Assembly (NCBI GenBank): GCA_014529385.2
Contig: CM043949.1
Location: 144,465,850 to 144,529,849, forward strand
Direction: 5' to 3'
Length of the DNA stretch: 64,000 nucleotides
Origin: Adiantum capillus-veneris
Taxonomy: Eukaryota > Streptophyta > Polypodiopsida > Polypodiales > Pteridaceae
The position numbers were made by a program, and so were the translations under genes. Below are positions 46,901 through 58,716 of this stretch, in pieces; position 1 is the first letter of the stretch; every line of letters begins with the position of its first letter. A model generated the notes under the pieces. It worked only from the letters and a program-made list of their open reading frames with translations, did not search any database and was not told the DNA's origin.

Positions 46901-47544
46901 CAGTGAATGCCCTACTTTTAGAGTAAAATTCAATGGGAATTGAAATTCCTGTGGGAGGTATGGTCATCAAGCTAAGGATTGCATAGTATTTAAGCGTGCA
47001 ATGGCCAATAGACCAACCTTAGCATGGACAGACACACTTCGAGTGCCTGCATTGATGCCCTCCCCACCTGTTGAACAAATGTCACAACACATGGTCCCTA
47101 GGGCCCAAAATGTTGTTCAAACAACACCCTTACCACCTTCAGTGCTATGACCGCAACCACCACATCTGAGAATCACGTCTATGAATCAAGTGGGTTGTGA
47201 GTCATCTATTTCTTGTTTAGAAGGCTGTGAGGAAGATATAGACCCTAATATTGCCTATGGGATTGATGCTCTTGAAGAAAGTCCACAATACTACATGGAG
47301 GACTATTAGGAACAAGTCAAATCTGTCTATCAAGTAGCTGCTCTTGCTGCAAGAGACCAAAATATCAATTACACTGCCAAGAGTCCACCTCTTCAGTGCT
47401 ATGAGTGTGAAGGTCCACATTGTGTGACCGAGTGTCTTATTAGGCTACAAAAGAACGCCACTGGAAACCAATCAAGCGAGCACGTCTACAATGCCGATAC
47501 TCATGTGTAATTGATGTGGCATAGATCATTTGATTGCCCAATGT
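46872..47544 (+). pseudogene. Array of four CCHC zinc knuckles at the Gag C-terminus
   Basis: CSVCYGPHSTSEC (46872-46910) is CX2CX3HX4C. The second knuckle (46941-46982) reads stop-NSCGRYGHQAKDC, its first Cys codon turned into TGA. CYECEGPHCVTEC (47397-47435) is CX2CX3HX4C. The fourth (47506-47544) reads CN-stop-CGIDHLIAQC, with a TGA inside the CX2C. The first three share one reading frame, with further stops between them. Most plant Gypsy Gags have one knuckle. CCHC knuckles bind RNA and chaperone primer annealing. Four in a row, three of the shortened X3 type, is unusual. Confidence 0.75.
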
Positions 47545-47587
47545 CCAAATAACCCAAATGCACCGAAGAGCAGGCCATTAAACTTGA

Positions 47588-48150
47588 TTGAGATTACCGA
47601 GGAGCGATAATAAAGTACACGTAAACGTACTCACACAATTGATGCTCCAAAAAAAAAATTATATTCTTGAGGAAGAGACACGACATCAATTGCCCAATCT
47701 CAGAAGAAGAAGAGAACACGAAGGAAGAGATCGCAAAAAGCAGCGAAGTCAGACCTCAATTCAAAGACCAACATAGGGACTGATGACGACCCCGAATACA
47801 TGAACGGTGTTGAAGAGGATTCTGATTCAGGTGAAACCATGGAGACCAAAACGACCACTAATAAAGAAACCAACAACAAAGACCATCAAGAGCCACAATG
47901 GCTAGGATCCAAGAAAAAGATAGGAACTTATCCAAACCCTATATAGGAGATCAAGCGAGTCAAGCAATTAAGGAGTTTGGGAGAAGATACCCAAAGGGAC
48001 CTAGAACTAGCACCTAAGCAAATCCAGATTATAGACACATTGTTCCCTGCGCAACAACAACCTCACAAAGTCCATAGACCCCTAGCCATACCTAGTGTCA
48101 TCTAAAAAGAAAGTGACTTAAAGTCATGGGAAAGTGGGCATACTCACTTC
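47588..48150 (+). pseudogene. Gag-protease linker
   Basis: A charged region, broken by stops, linking the knuckles to the protease frame. It is rich in Lys, Glu and Asn (for example HEGRDRKKQRS and TTTNKETNNKDHQE). No domain is recognised. Confidence 0.55.
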
Positions 48151-49419
48151 TTGTTGGAAAGAATGTTTACAGAGGGACTACCTGACCCTATCAAAGAAAT
48201 GAAAATCCAATCTTCCCCACGTCAAGGGACTAAAGCCCAAAAGGTGCCATTAAATATTACCAAATTGATGGATTTCATGGCTTCAGAAGTTAGAACCACT
48301 ATCATGTCCAAACTATATGGAGACCCTGAGCTATTCTTAGCTCTTCGAGCTTTCCTCAATGGAAAACTAAAGATCGAGCTACCACAATTTGCACAAATGG
48401 ATGGAGCTAGGGAGATGCCAATAGAGGAGGAACACTTAGATACACAACCCAACCTAGATCAAAACCTTGTTGTAGAAATACCTATTAACAAGTTGGTACA
48501 ATACTTTGAGGGTGATGAATCCAATGCAACCATACCAATCACTACCAAGGGATTAACTGTGAAGGGAATCCTTGATGGTGGTGCTAGGGTTAGCATTGTG
48601 ACTAAAAATTGATGGGAAACTATGGGAAGACCTTAGCTTGGGACCACAACCATAGTAGTAAAGATGGCCAATGGGTCTATTGTTAAACCTACTGGGATGC
48701 TAGAAGATCTCAAGATCAAGGTCTTTGGACATAAAATAAGAAATACCTTCATTGTTATGGATTCCTCCAAGCACACTATGGCATCTGAGATGATCTTAGG
48801 ACGTCCTTTCATGAGGGAAGCAAAAATGGTGCATGACTGGTCTAAAAACCATGTCTACTTGCAGTTTCAAGATTTTGTCATTCGAGTGGATCTTGTAACT
48901 GGTCGAGAACATCCTCTAGGAAATAGATTTATAATTGAACATAGATATGACACCACAGTTCACTTGGCCCCATTGCAGTATTGTTACACATGTAAAGTGG
49001 ACATTGAGGCTCGGGAAGATTCTCCTTATATGGATGTACTACGTGGGATGACTGAGTCGGACAATGTGGATTGGGTCCACTTAGTAGCAACCATAGACAC
49101 TTGGGGAAATAGGGAGACAACCTGGGTAACAACTGAGGGGGATGAAATACCACCACTTGTACCCTTAAACATGCTAGAAGCAATGCATATAGCTTTTGAT
49201 GACCTAAAAGATGAAGGTTTGACTAGCATTGGAACCAGTAGCGTCTCACAAGACTACAGCCCACATGATTTGGCGTCAGAATCATCTATTGAAATTGACT
49301 CTGAAGATGAAGAATTTGAGTTAAATCCTAGCACAAATGTGGAGAGAAACCATTCAGGGCCTAGTGGTACCTTAGATGACAATCTATCCAAGGGAGCAGA
49401 AGACACAAGTAGCGATTGA
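48151..49419 (+). pseudogene. Aspartic protease region of the 19-kb element
   Basis: The frame runs 48151-49419 with one TGA at 48610. TVKGILDGGARVSIVTKN carries the catalytic Asp in DGGA form (near 48575). After the stop, MASEMILGRPFMREAKMVHD (from 48778) is the second block. An acidic Ser/Glu-rich tail follows (SESSIEIDSEDEEFE). The protease would process Gag-Pol. Active-site residues are present; the stop and later frameshift (about 49430-49570) inactivate it. Confidence 0.85.
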
Positions 49420-49574
49420 TCTAGTGACTCTTCACTATAGATCAACCGTAACAAAAAATTAGACAAGAAGCGTAAGAGATATAAGGGGCAACGATATCAA
49501 GAAAATGTGCAAGCTAGAATAAATGAAAAGAAATCTACCTTAATTATATAGGGGCATGTGATGCTCATTGGAAG

Positions 49575-50182
49575 TTGGTAGATAACTGGGGTGAATACCT
49601 TCAAAGCGTTATGTGGTGTAGTCCACAACCCATTGACATAGCACAACTAGAGGCTATAGAGAAGCCAAAGTTGAGCCGTATCGTAAGGAGACGACAAAAT
49701 CGAGAGTTAGCTCAACAAAAAAAGGAATCAAAAGTAAAATCACAGTCCACAGAACAACAGGACCCCACAGACTTACACCCTGCACCTAAACATTTCAAAT
49801 CCTACACCACAGAGGAACGTAAGGTTGTGTATACAAAGGCTCAAAGAAAACCTATCGGTGGAAGCAATGGAGTTTATGACGGTCCAATGATAGTTAAGGA
49901 AATAGAGTTAGCAGACCCACGAGAAGAATCCAAACCTGTTTTCACTGCCCAAGATCTGACAGAGACTGAGGAGTGTGTACTTAAAGAACTTCTCAAGGAG
50001 TTCAGGGATATATTTGCCTGGACATATCATGATATGAAAGGTGTTCCACCTTTCGTGGTGCAACACACAATCCCCATGAATAGCATGGCTAAATCAGTTC
50101 AACAACGACCCTACCCAATGAATCCTAAATATGCAAAGATCGTTCAAGAAGAGATTGAAAAGCTTGTGAAATGCAGATTCAT
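49575..50182 (+). pseudogene. Reverse transcriptase N-terminus, cut off by the nested element
   Basis: KELLKEFRDIFAWTYHDMKG, VVQHTIPMN, QQRPYPMNPKYAKIVQEEIE and KLVKCRFI form the entry to a Gypsy reverse transcriptase. The sequence then changes in mid-domain at 50182-50183 to the interior of another element's LTR. No palm domain or YVDD motif of this element remains anywhere in the window. Confidence 0.88.
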
Positions 50183-50645
50183 ATGGAGCTTTCCTTTCCC
50201 AAAAAGGGCAAAAAATATCCCAATTAAAAGGGGAAATGAGAGAGAAAGATGACGGCTGAGAAAAGGAAGAAGACTCCACTTTAATAAAGTGGAAAATGCC
50301 CCCATTATTTTAGCTGTATTTTCCTGCACATCCTTTTTTGCTTACAGAGACTTGTTTTTTGGAGCTTTTGAGAGACCTTCCATCTTCAAAAGCTTGTAAC
50401 TTTCTCGTCGGTTATCAGAATCAAGCATATGGATGCTCTATGGAGATCCTCACGACACAAGCTTCGTCTTCATGGTCTTGGTTTTCTTAAATTTTAGCCA
50501 TGGTTTGAGTTAGAGCTGCTTCTCGCCCATCTTCACAGGTGTTCGACTTTGGTGTTTTCTACCGTTATACATGGTTTCTTTCCAACGGTGTGACTCGTGC
50601 AGAGCTATAGAGGCACTTGTTTTCCTTGTCGTTTGCACGCTAACA
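50183..50645 (+). repeat. Truncated 5' LTR of the nested element
   Basis: It matches 57067-57567 from ATGGAGCTTTCC to CACGCTAACA. The intact LTR has an extra copy of about 38 bp (AAAGTGGAAAATGCCCCC twice) that the truncated one lacks. Confidence 0.92.
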
Positions 50646-50651
50646 TCGTTT

Positions 50652-50669
50652 TGGTGCCCCCACTGAGGA
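50652..50669 (+). other. Primer-binding site of the nested element
   Basis: TGGTGCCCCCACTGAGGA begins six bases after the LTR. It is the same as in the Tat element at 26458 except for one base, showing the two are related lineages. Confidence 0.75.
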
Positions 50670-50956
50670 GAAATCCTCATGTGCTCCAATTTTCGCAAAA
50701 TTTGTCCACTATGCAGGCAGAGAATGTAAATGGGATGTGGGTCCTTATGGACAACCGCCTATGTATGTGCTATTTGTGGACAACAAGTGAGGCGGTCGCT
50801 TAATTTGGATTGCAGCCTTTGTGAGGGTCGTGAGGTTTTGTGAAGTCGAGCACTGGGGGCCGGGTTGCCCAGTGTGAGGTGGATTAGGTACTGGAGCGAT
50901 CCATCGACATCCCTTGCAGTTTCGACGTCACATGTAAGTGTTTGTGTGGCAATCAA

Positions 50957-52232
50957 ACATGGCAGACGAGTTTCCTAAGTTCATGGATTGCCTAGTGAAA
51001 ATGCGCAGTCTTTTATTGAGAAATTGGAAGTTACTTGCTTGCTTCGGGGCATACAGGATCCGGCTATACTGTTACGGCTGCTGCAATACAGTTTACACGA
51101 TGAAGCAAAAGCTTGGCTACAAAATTATGGAGAGGCGGCACAGGCACAAACGCAAGGAATTGTGTTGGATTATAATCATGTGAAGCTGGCATTTTTGGCA
51201 CAATACAGGAATGTTGAAGCACGTGATGAAGTTTGGCATGAGATTTTGGGCTACACTCAGAGGGCTAATTAGAGTGTGGATGATTTTGTCATGCATTTTA
51301 CCCGCCTTTGGGATAAATGGGCCCGAGCATTGGGAAATGAAACCCCTCCCGCCATGTTAAAAAAGGACCGTTTTTTGGCAACCTTGAAGGAGAGTTTGAA
51401 GTTTAAAGTTGAGTTGAAGCGGCCTACCACTTTTGAAGAAGCAGTTGTAATTGCTAGGGGGAAAGAATGGAAAGCTCAAAGACTTAACGAGTATGGGAGA
51501 GTGGTCCATGGACAGGTTAATGGTGGCCAAAATGAGGAGAGTCAGGTAGAGGCTGGAGTTCAACCTATGCAAAGGGCTGCAGACACTGAGCAATTGCAGC
51601 GTAATATGCAGGACATGATGACCATGATGGAGGAGTTACGGCTTAATGTCCTTGGAGGTGGCCGTGGTCGTGACGGTGGTAGAGGGATGGCTCAGGCATG
51701 TGAAACTCAACCTAATGCCAATGTGGGTCGTGGACAAGGTGCTCCTCAACCAGAAAGAAGGTTTATCCCTACCTGTTATAATTGTGGTGAATTGGGACAT
51801 ATTAGCACTCATTGTACAAAGCCAAAGAGGATGGGAGGTGATATGTACCCACTTCCCCAGCAGGTTTGTGACAGGTCTAATGATTATGCCTTGGATATAT
51901 GAGAGGATCGTGGTGCTGAACAAGAGAATCAAGCTTCAACATCAGGTGGTCACGTGGGTATTCTGCAAGTGGAGAGAAAAGAGGTAGATACGATGCCATT
52001 GGGGAAGCGGGAAAGGGCACCAAATGGTGCTGGCCCTAGAAAGAAGAAAGGGAAGGAGAAAGAGGGTGAAGATGCAAAGACCAAGAAGAAAAGAAGACCT
52101 CGCAGGAAGTTTGAAGTAGCGGATTTGCCATTGGGAGAAGGTCAGACAGCTTATAGTCTCAAGGAGGATCTGATTGGCAGGAAAGTAAATTGTACTTTTG
52201 GACAGTTGATGAACATGGTACCAAAAATTTAA
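50957..52232 (+). pseudogene. gag: Gag of the nested element, intact zinc knuckle
   Basis: The ATG at 50957 (MADEFPKF) is followed by a frameshift near 50985 into the main Gag frame: ENAQSFIEKLEVTCLLRG, LHDEAKAWLQNYGE, then a TAG at 51270, DFVMHFTRLWDKWARALG and LKESLKFKVELKRPTTFEEA. The knuckle CYNCGELGHISTHC (near 51775-51816) is a perfect CX2CX4HX4C. A TGA at 51900 and a Lys-rich linker follow, to TAA at 52230. No ORF1 is present in the 290-bp leader, unlike the element at 24521. Confidence 0.88.
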
Positions 52233-52251
52233 GAGGCAAAGGAAGTCGTTA

Positions 52252-52720
52252 GTGAATCCTATTGAAAAAGAGACAAAGCATGGTCATGTCAAAGTGTTGT
52301 CTCTGGAGGAGTTACCCGACATCTGTCCTGTGGTGAACGCTTGGCACAAAGGTGTGGGCATGGGAGAGACCTACATTGATGGAGATGCGCAAGTTTGTGT
52401 GATCACACAGTCATGTGTCGAGAGACTTGGCTTGATCATGTCTGGAAGCTCTGGGTTCAGGATTCGACTAGCAAATCATGCCAAAGTTAAGTGTTTGGGA
52501 CTCGTCAAAGGTTTGGAGATTGATGTTTTTAATGTGAAAGTTATGGTGAACTTTCACGTTATGCCGGCAAGTTTAGGAGCTTTTCCTCTCATATTGGGAC
52601 GACCTTGGTTAAGAGCTGTTGGTGCTGTACAAGATTGGGGCAAGGGCACAATCGTTGTGCATAGCAAGAAGGGAGAGAAGAGGATGTTTGATATGATTAC
52701 CAAACAGCCTCTGGCAGTAG
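52252..52720 (+). pseudogene. Aspartic protease of the nested element
   Basis: ETYIDGDAQVCVITQSCVER carries DGDA in place of DSGA/DGGA, so the Gly after the catalytic Asp-Gly is replaced by Asp. FPLILGRPWLRAVGAVQDWG is the second block. A frameshift separates it from Gag. It is continuous with the reverse transcriptase. Confidence 0.85.
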
Positions 52721-53069
52721 AAGAGGTGTCTGAAGATGATGAATCTGAAATCACCAGTGAGGGAAGTTCAGAGGATTCAGATAGTAGTGCTACTTCAAGT
52801 TCCAGTGACGAGGGTGAAGTGTCCTTTTTGTTACTAAATGAAGAGGAGAAAGAATATGGTGAAGTGCTGCAGATTTCAGAGGATATAAATGCGTCAAGTC
52901 GATTGGAGCAGCTTGAAGAGTTAATGCAACCCAAGCAGGAGCTATCAGTGAAGAAAGGACTTGTTCAAAATATGCTAAGTACAGATTTGTCACGAAAAGA
53001 AAGGGCTGAATACCTGAAGATGCTGGACAAGTTTCCGAATCTTTTCATTACATCATATCAAGAAATAAG

Positions 53070-53920
53070 GGGTTTTGTCGGGGACCCAGTGAAGATTGAG
53101 TTGATAGAAGGAGCAAAGCCAGTGAGACAGAAACTAAGAAGAATGGGTAAGGAGCAAATGAATGCTTTAAAAGAAGAAGTGGATAAGCTTTTAAATGCAG
53201 GGTTTATTGTTCCAGTAGATAATGCTGAGTGGGTCAGCCCTGTAGTGGTCACTCCCAAGAAGGATGGACATTGGAGAGTTTGTGTTGATTATAAGCCGTT
53301 AAATGCAGTGACCAAAAAGGATCCTTACCCATTGCCTTTCATTGATCAACTCTTGGATACAGTGGCTGGTTTTGAAAGGTATAGCGTCTGTGATGGTTAT
53401 TCAGGATAATTTTAGCTTATCCTTGCTCCTGAAGATCAAAAGAAGACTACCTTTATCACTCCATGGGGTTGTTTTTACTTTCTTTGCCTTCCCTTTGGGT
53501 TGACAAATGGGCCTAGGGCTTTTGAGAGAAAGGTAGATTGGGTTCTTACCCCATTCCTTGGGAAGTTTGTCAAAGGGTTTATAGATGATTTTTGTGTGTA
53601 CAGCTCATGCAAGGAGCATGTTCAAAAGCTTGAGATGACTTTTGCAATGTATGATGAATGCGGGGGTCAGTTGAACCCTAAAAAGTGTCATTTGGCACAG
53701 CCAAGGGTGAAGCTTCTTGGGCATATGATCTCTGAAAATGGAATTGAAGTAGATCCAGGTAAAGTAGAAGCTTTGCTATTGCTGTCATCCCCAAAGGATA
53801 CAAGACAATTGGCTACTTTCATTCAGAAGGTCAAATATTTGTCTCGTTTCATACCTTTGTCATCACAGCTGTTGTATCCTTTGCAGCAAGTGGTAAAAAA
53901 TGATCCTTTGGAGTGGACAC
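53070..53920 (+). pseudogene. Reverse transcriptase of the nested element
   Basis: KLLNAGFIVPVDNAEWVSPV, TPKKDGHWRVCVDYKPLN and YPLPFIDQLLD are clear. Two stops (TAA 53407, TAG 53413) fall in CDGYSG-x-F-x-LIL, then LPFGLTNGPRAFERK and KGFIDDFCVYSS with both catalytic Asp, and VKLLGHMISENGIEVDPGKV. Frame 52252-53931 is otherwise open, so inactivation is by nonsense codons. Confidence 0.9.
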
Positions 53921-53929
53921 GTGACTGTT

Positions 53930-54830
53930 AGGATGTTTTTGACAAAGTTAAAGAAGTGTTAAGCACCTTACCTATTATGCAGGCCCCTGATTGGGAGAAG
54001 GAGTTTTATGTTAACCCATCAGTTGGAGAAGACGCTATTGGGGCTATGTTGTTGCAAAGAGGGAAAGAGTCTCAGTATATGAGGCCTGTTTATTATGCTA
54101 GCAGGGTGAAAAATCCTCATGAAAGAGAGTACACAGAGGTTGAATTGGTGATGATTAGCATGGTCTATGCGTGTAGACGGTTTAGACATTACTTGTTGCA
54201 GAAACCATTCACCTTTCTCACCAGTTTTTCATTGCTTCCTCAATTGTTCAATAACTCAAATATATCAAGGGTAGTGATGAAATGGGTTATTGACATGCAA
54301 GAGTTTCAATTCACTTTTCTAGTGGAAGAGAGTACTTGGGCTACTTTGGCAGACTTACTCACTTATAAAGAGACTCCTGTTTTGGTTAAAGAGGAAGTGG
54401 TCCAAAGGAAAAAAGTAGAAACTCCTACTATATCAAATGCTTCACTACTACATTTTGATGGCTCTTATCGAAGAAGTCATGATGCTGCTTCTGGTGGGGT
54501 TGTTATTTATGATACGCAGGGAAATCTTGTGAGGAAGCAAGGGTTAAAACTCAATGCAAAGAGTAATAATGAAGCGGAGTATATGGCTCTTGAAGGCGGG
54601 TTATACATTTGTCTACAATTGGGAATCAAACGTTTGCAAATCAAAGGTGATGCGTTGTTAGTGGTAAAGCAGGTGTTGGGAGTATGGAAGAATAAGAATC
54701 CTAGATTGAACAATCGATGCTTCAAAGTGAAATCACTACTCAAAAAGTTTGACGCATGGAGCTTGTAGCATGTCGAAAGGACTCAAAATGAAGAAGCGCA
54801 TGAAGCCGCGCAAGCAATAATTACTTGTGT
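53930..54830 (+). pseudogene. Two RNase H domains of the nested element
   Basis: After a TAG at 53929 the first RNase H reads FYVNPSVGEDAIGAMLLQRG, YYASRVKNPHEREYTEVEL and RRFRHYLLQKPFTFLT, again without the usual first Asp. The second, archaeal-type domain has LLHFDGSYRRSHDAASGG (Asp), SNNEAEYMALEGGL (Glu) and KGDALLVVKQVLG (Asp). A TAG at 54766 precedes TQNEEAHEAAQA, where the family has NxEADALA. Two tandem RNase H domains place it in the Tat clade. Confidence 0.88.
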
Positions 54831-54849
54831 GTTTGTGTTGAAAGCGGAT

Positions 54850-56253
54850 GTCCCTTTGTAAATGGAAGAGAGGTGTTGTCAAAAGAGGCGGATTTTTTAT
54901 TGACCGGTCCCTTGCCTGAAGATTTGCCTTCATCTAAAAAGTATGATTTTATGAGAAGAGCAAGGAAGTACAAAATGATTGGTGATATGATTTACATGAA
55001 AGGAAGTGATCTGGTGTTGCGTCATGTACCTTGGAAGGAGGAGATTTACAAAATTTTAGAAGAAAACCATGAAGGGTCTTGCGGAGGTCATTTTGCTATG
55101 AAAATTATGCTTCACAAGATCTTGCAAGAAGGCTATGTTTGGCCTAGTATTCAACGGGATGTCAATCATTGGTGTAAATCTTGCTTGGCTTGTCAAAAAA
55201 TTGGAAAAAAGGGTTCTTAAACCCGAGCTGCGAAAGACAATCCTGGCTAATGAGGTGTTTGAAAAATGGGGCCTCGATGCTATTGGGCCATTACCCACTT
55301 CAAGTAAGAGGAATGTGTATATTTTGACAGCGGTGGATTATTTATCACGTTGGGCAGAGGCCAAGGCTGTCAAACAAATTACCAGCAAGGAGATGGGAAA
55401 GTTTGTGTACGAGCACATATGCTGCAATTTCGGGGTGCCATTGGAGTTACTGTCTGACAGAGGGCCAGGGTTTAGAGGTGAAATGTTTGATTTCTTATGC
55501 AAAAAGCTTGGCATAGAGCATAAATACAACACTCCTTATTATCCGCAGTGCAATGGACTTAATGAGAGGTTTAATGGGGAATTGGTAAAGATTCTGACAA
55601 AAATGAATTTAACACATGCCAAAACTTGGGACTCAGAGTTGCCTTGTGCGTTATGGGCATATAGAACGGCAATCAAAACTACCACGGGATTCTCACCATA
55701 TCACTTGGTTTATGGCAAAGAAGCTTTGATGCCTATTGAGGTGGAAATCCCTGCACTCAAGTTTTTGTCATTGCGAGATGAAGAGCAACAAGATGCTTGG
55801 CAACAAAGGTTATTGGATTTACAATGTCTGCAGCTAGACAGGCTTTTGGCCTTGGATTACTATCAAGAAGTATGTAGAAAGGCCCAGAAAAGAGCTAATG
55901 AATGCATGAAAGATAAGGGAATTGAGAAAAGAGATCTTGTTTTGCGATACAATAGCAAATTGGACCACACTTTCCAAAAGAAGTTTCAGATCAAATGGGA
56001 GGGTCCTTTTACTGTTGTAAACAAGTTTGATAATGGGACATACCAGCTGGCTGATTTAGATGGTACACTACATAGCTACCGTGTTAATGGTTATAGACTT
56101 AAGAAGTATTTAGCATGGTTGATGACTATTGTGACAGATGAGATGCTATCAATGGAAACAAAGAGTGTGAATGCGCCACAAAAGATGGATGAAGTTTCTG
56201 GGGATGAGCTGCATCAATTGTTCGCCCTGGAAACCTCTGCTTGTCATGAATGA
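54850..56253 (+). pseudogene. Integrase of the nested element, catalytic triad intact
   Basis: The zinc-binding part HEGSCGGHFAMK and NHWCKSCLACQKIGK (to 55220) is in one frame. A frameshift near 55200 leads to the core in the next: TAVDYLSRWAE, LLSDRGPGFRGE and QCNGLNERFNGELV give Asp, Asp and Glu. LPCALWAYRTAIKTTTGFSP and KWEGPFTVVNKF (GPF module) follow. It ends at TGA 56251, 10 bp before the purine tract GGCTAGGGGGG (56261-56272). Only the frameshift breaks it. Confidence 0.9.
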
Positions 56254-56273
56254 TCAAGCAGGCTAGGGGGGGT

Positions 56274-57567
56274 TGACAAGTTATGTCAGGCATTTTTGGG
56301 ATGAGTACAAAAGCCATAAATGATGCCAAAAAACTTGCTAACCACCCTCATGTATATATATGTGCATAGTGCTTCCAGCTTTGAAAGTGTCCGTGTAAAA
56401 AACCCTGTACAAAGGCTTGGTTTTGGTCAAGCGGTTGGTTGAGTTTTGGGTTGGTCGAGCTTTCAAAAAATAGTTTTTAATAAGCATTTCTAGCCGTGCT
56501 TGATAGCTTGCAAATCGGACTTCGACATTATGAGTTACATGCACTTGAAGTGGAGGTTTTTTCACTTAGAAAGTGGCGACAGATGCACGTGGGAAGACGG
56601 CAAGTGGGCCGACTTGATGGTTTTTTTTAGCAATGGTATGTTTAAAAATTTTTGGAGTTAGTTGAGGTAATAAGTTCCAAGCCGTGCTTTACTGTGCTAT
56701 ATTTGGAGGTCGGGGTCACCCGCTACGCCTCCGAGAAAATGGCTCAGTTTGGGGGCAAAACAGAAATTTCAGGTTTGGACATGGGGAAGATGGGGAAGTT
56801 GGGGAGAGCATGCCATGTGGCAATGGACTAAACCCACATGTGGGGGGTTGAGGGGAAAGTGGAGGGTATATATACTAGAGGAGGACTACTCTATGGTGTA
56901 CCAAATGGTAAAGGAATGCACTCAAGGCCTTGCAAGGGGGGCTCGTGGGCATTTTGGGGAGCTTGGGGTGCCATCTTGAGTTCCCACCAGCCTGGCCAGG
57001 CGCTTGGACAAAAGTTTTGGTCCCCTTGACACTTTCCCCACCTCCCCCTTGGTGAAAATCACCGACATGGAGCTTTCCTTTCCCAAAAAGGGCCAAAAAT
57101 AGCCCAATTAAAAGGGGAAATGAGAGAGAAAGATGACGGCTGAGAAAAGGAAGAAGACTCCACTTCAATAAAGTGGAAAATGCCCCCATTATTCTTATCC
57201 ACTTCATAAAGTGGAAAATGCCCCCATTATTTTATCTGTATTTTCCTGCACATCCTTTTTTGCTTACAGAGACTTGTTTTTTGGAGCTTTTGAGAGACCT
57301 TCCATCTTCAAAAGCTTGTAACTTTCTCGTCGGTTATCAGAATCAAGCATATGGATGCTCTACGGAGATCCTCATGACACAAGATTCGTCTTCATGGTCT
57401 CGGTTTTCTTAAATTTTAGCCATGGTTTGAGTTAGAGCTGCTTCTCGCCCATCTTCACAGGTGTTCGACTTTGGTGTTTTCTACCGTCATACAAGGTTTC
57501 TTTACAACGGTGTGACTCATGCAGAGCTATAGAGGCACTTGGTTTCCTTGTCGTTTGCACGCTAACA
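56274..57567 (+). repeat. Intact 3' LTR of the nested element
   Basis: It begins TGACAAGTTATGTC directly after the purine tract and ends CACGCTAACA. TATATATA at 56867-56874 is the likely promoter. An internal duplication of about 38 bp lies near 57165-57230. Confidence 0.88.
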
Positions 57568-58714
57568 ACACCTTATTGGACATGGGTGCTAAATATAATT
57601 TTCTATCATATGGGGTGTGGCGTCAGTTAGGAAAGCCACCTCTATCTGAGAGTATTATCCAAGCCAAGGGTGTCAACAAGAAAAAAACTACAGTTTTTGG
57701 AATCTCGCACGCTTCTGTCAGTTATAACAATGGGGTTGTAGCTCAAAACTTTTTGGTCATGCTTGCTGGAACTATGGAGGGTAATATAAACCAAGGACGT
57801 ATGTGGATGATAGCCACCAAATGCACTATTAATTAGGGGATTGGGGGTGTCATAACGCAAAAACCAACTCTTAACCCTGCCACTCAAGCCATAGTCCCTG
57901 AGATATTGCCTCTTAAGGAAATAAAACCCAAAATATTGCATGTCCAAGAGGTTGAACAATATCCCCATAGCCCAACTCTCTAGAGCTTCAACTGATGTAG
58001 TTGGGATAAAGCTTGAGACACACAAGAACCATCCTAATATAACAAAGAAAACACACAAGTAGGTTCCTAAAGCTTCTTTAGTGACCATAGCTAGTGTTAA
58101 AAGGCAGGAGCTTGGTAAGAGACGTCCCCCTCGCCCTAAGAAATATAAAGAAACGTTGCGTTGGATTCCTAAAAAACTATTGGAAGCCCAAGGCTACTAT
58201 GAAGAAAATGATCAAATCTGGGTGCCAAAATGTAAATTGTGCTCTTACTTGTCACCTGGCCTATGTGAGCCCAATCCTGTAGCTCTAAAACAAATTGACA
58301 ATCGCCGAAAGGAAAAAAACCACAGAATGCTACACACCCGCTCAAGAGCTAGTTTGGGTACCGAAGAAAGAACAATTTGTTCCACCTAGCTTAGAAATAG
58401 GAAAGTCAAATGAAGCTTCGTGCTCTTTATGTATTTCCTATATGGAAATAGAAGCTTTGCCACAACCTCCACCTACCATTGTACATATCCATACAAACAA
58501 GCAAGAGTTTGCACCTCACGTTGTAAGTTCACCACCTACAACAATGTTGCAAATAAAATCATGGGAGAGTACCTTACCACCCTTGCAACTAGATAAAATG
58601 CCTAGGACGATCGAAAACTATTGGTCAAAGTCTTCACCCATAAAAACTTGGAACAATTGATTTCAAAAGGTGACGACATCATTGCAAAAGGTATGATCTA
58701 CCCAAGGAAGGGGG
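57568..58714 (+). pseudogene. Second protease and WxPK-motif region, foreign to the left arm
   Basis: Immediately right of the nested element, LLDMGAKYNFLSYGVWRQLG carries an aspartic-protease-like site (DMGA), followed about 65 residues later by NINQGRMWMIAT, a form of ILGRxWM. Since the 19-kb element already has a protease at 48.6 kb, this second one comes from a different element. Further on, LRWIPKKLLEAQGYYEENDQ, then IWVPK, and in another frame LVWVPKKEQFVPP, form a repeated W(I/V)PK motif, like the tract at 8.0-8.3 kb. It ends at a purine tract AAGGAAGGGGGG (58704-58716). No reverse transcriptase lies between. Confidence 0.6.
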
Positions 58715-58716
58715 GA

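Larger units (their letters stand above)
50183..57567 (+). mobile_element. Nested Tat-lineage Gypsy element with a truncated 5' LTR
   Basis: The 3' LTR is 1294 bp (56274-57567). The 5' LTR keeps only its last 463 bp (50183-50645), so its first 800 bp or so, including the TATATATA at 56867 of the intact copy, are gone. A primer site, gag, protease, reverse transcriptase, two RNase H domains, integrase and purine tract follow in order. No target duplication is seen. About 14 differences in 455 shared LTR bases suggest roughly 3% divergence. Without the promoter it should be silent. Confidence 0.9.

Noticed and set aside
46409-49466. Minus-strand open frames opposite gag and protease
   Set aside because: They are antisense shadows of the plus-strand retroelement genes.
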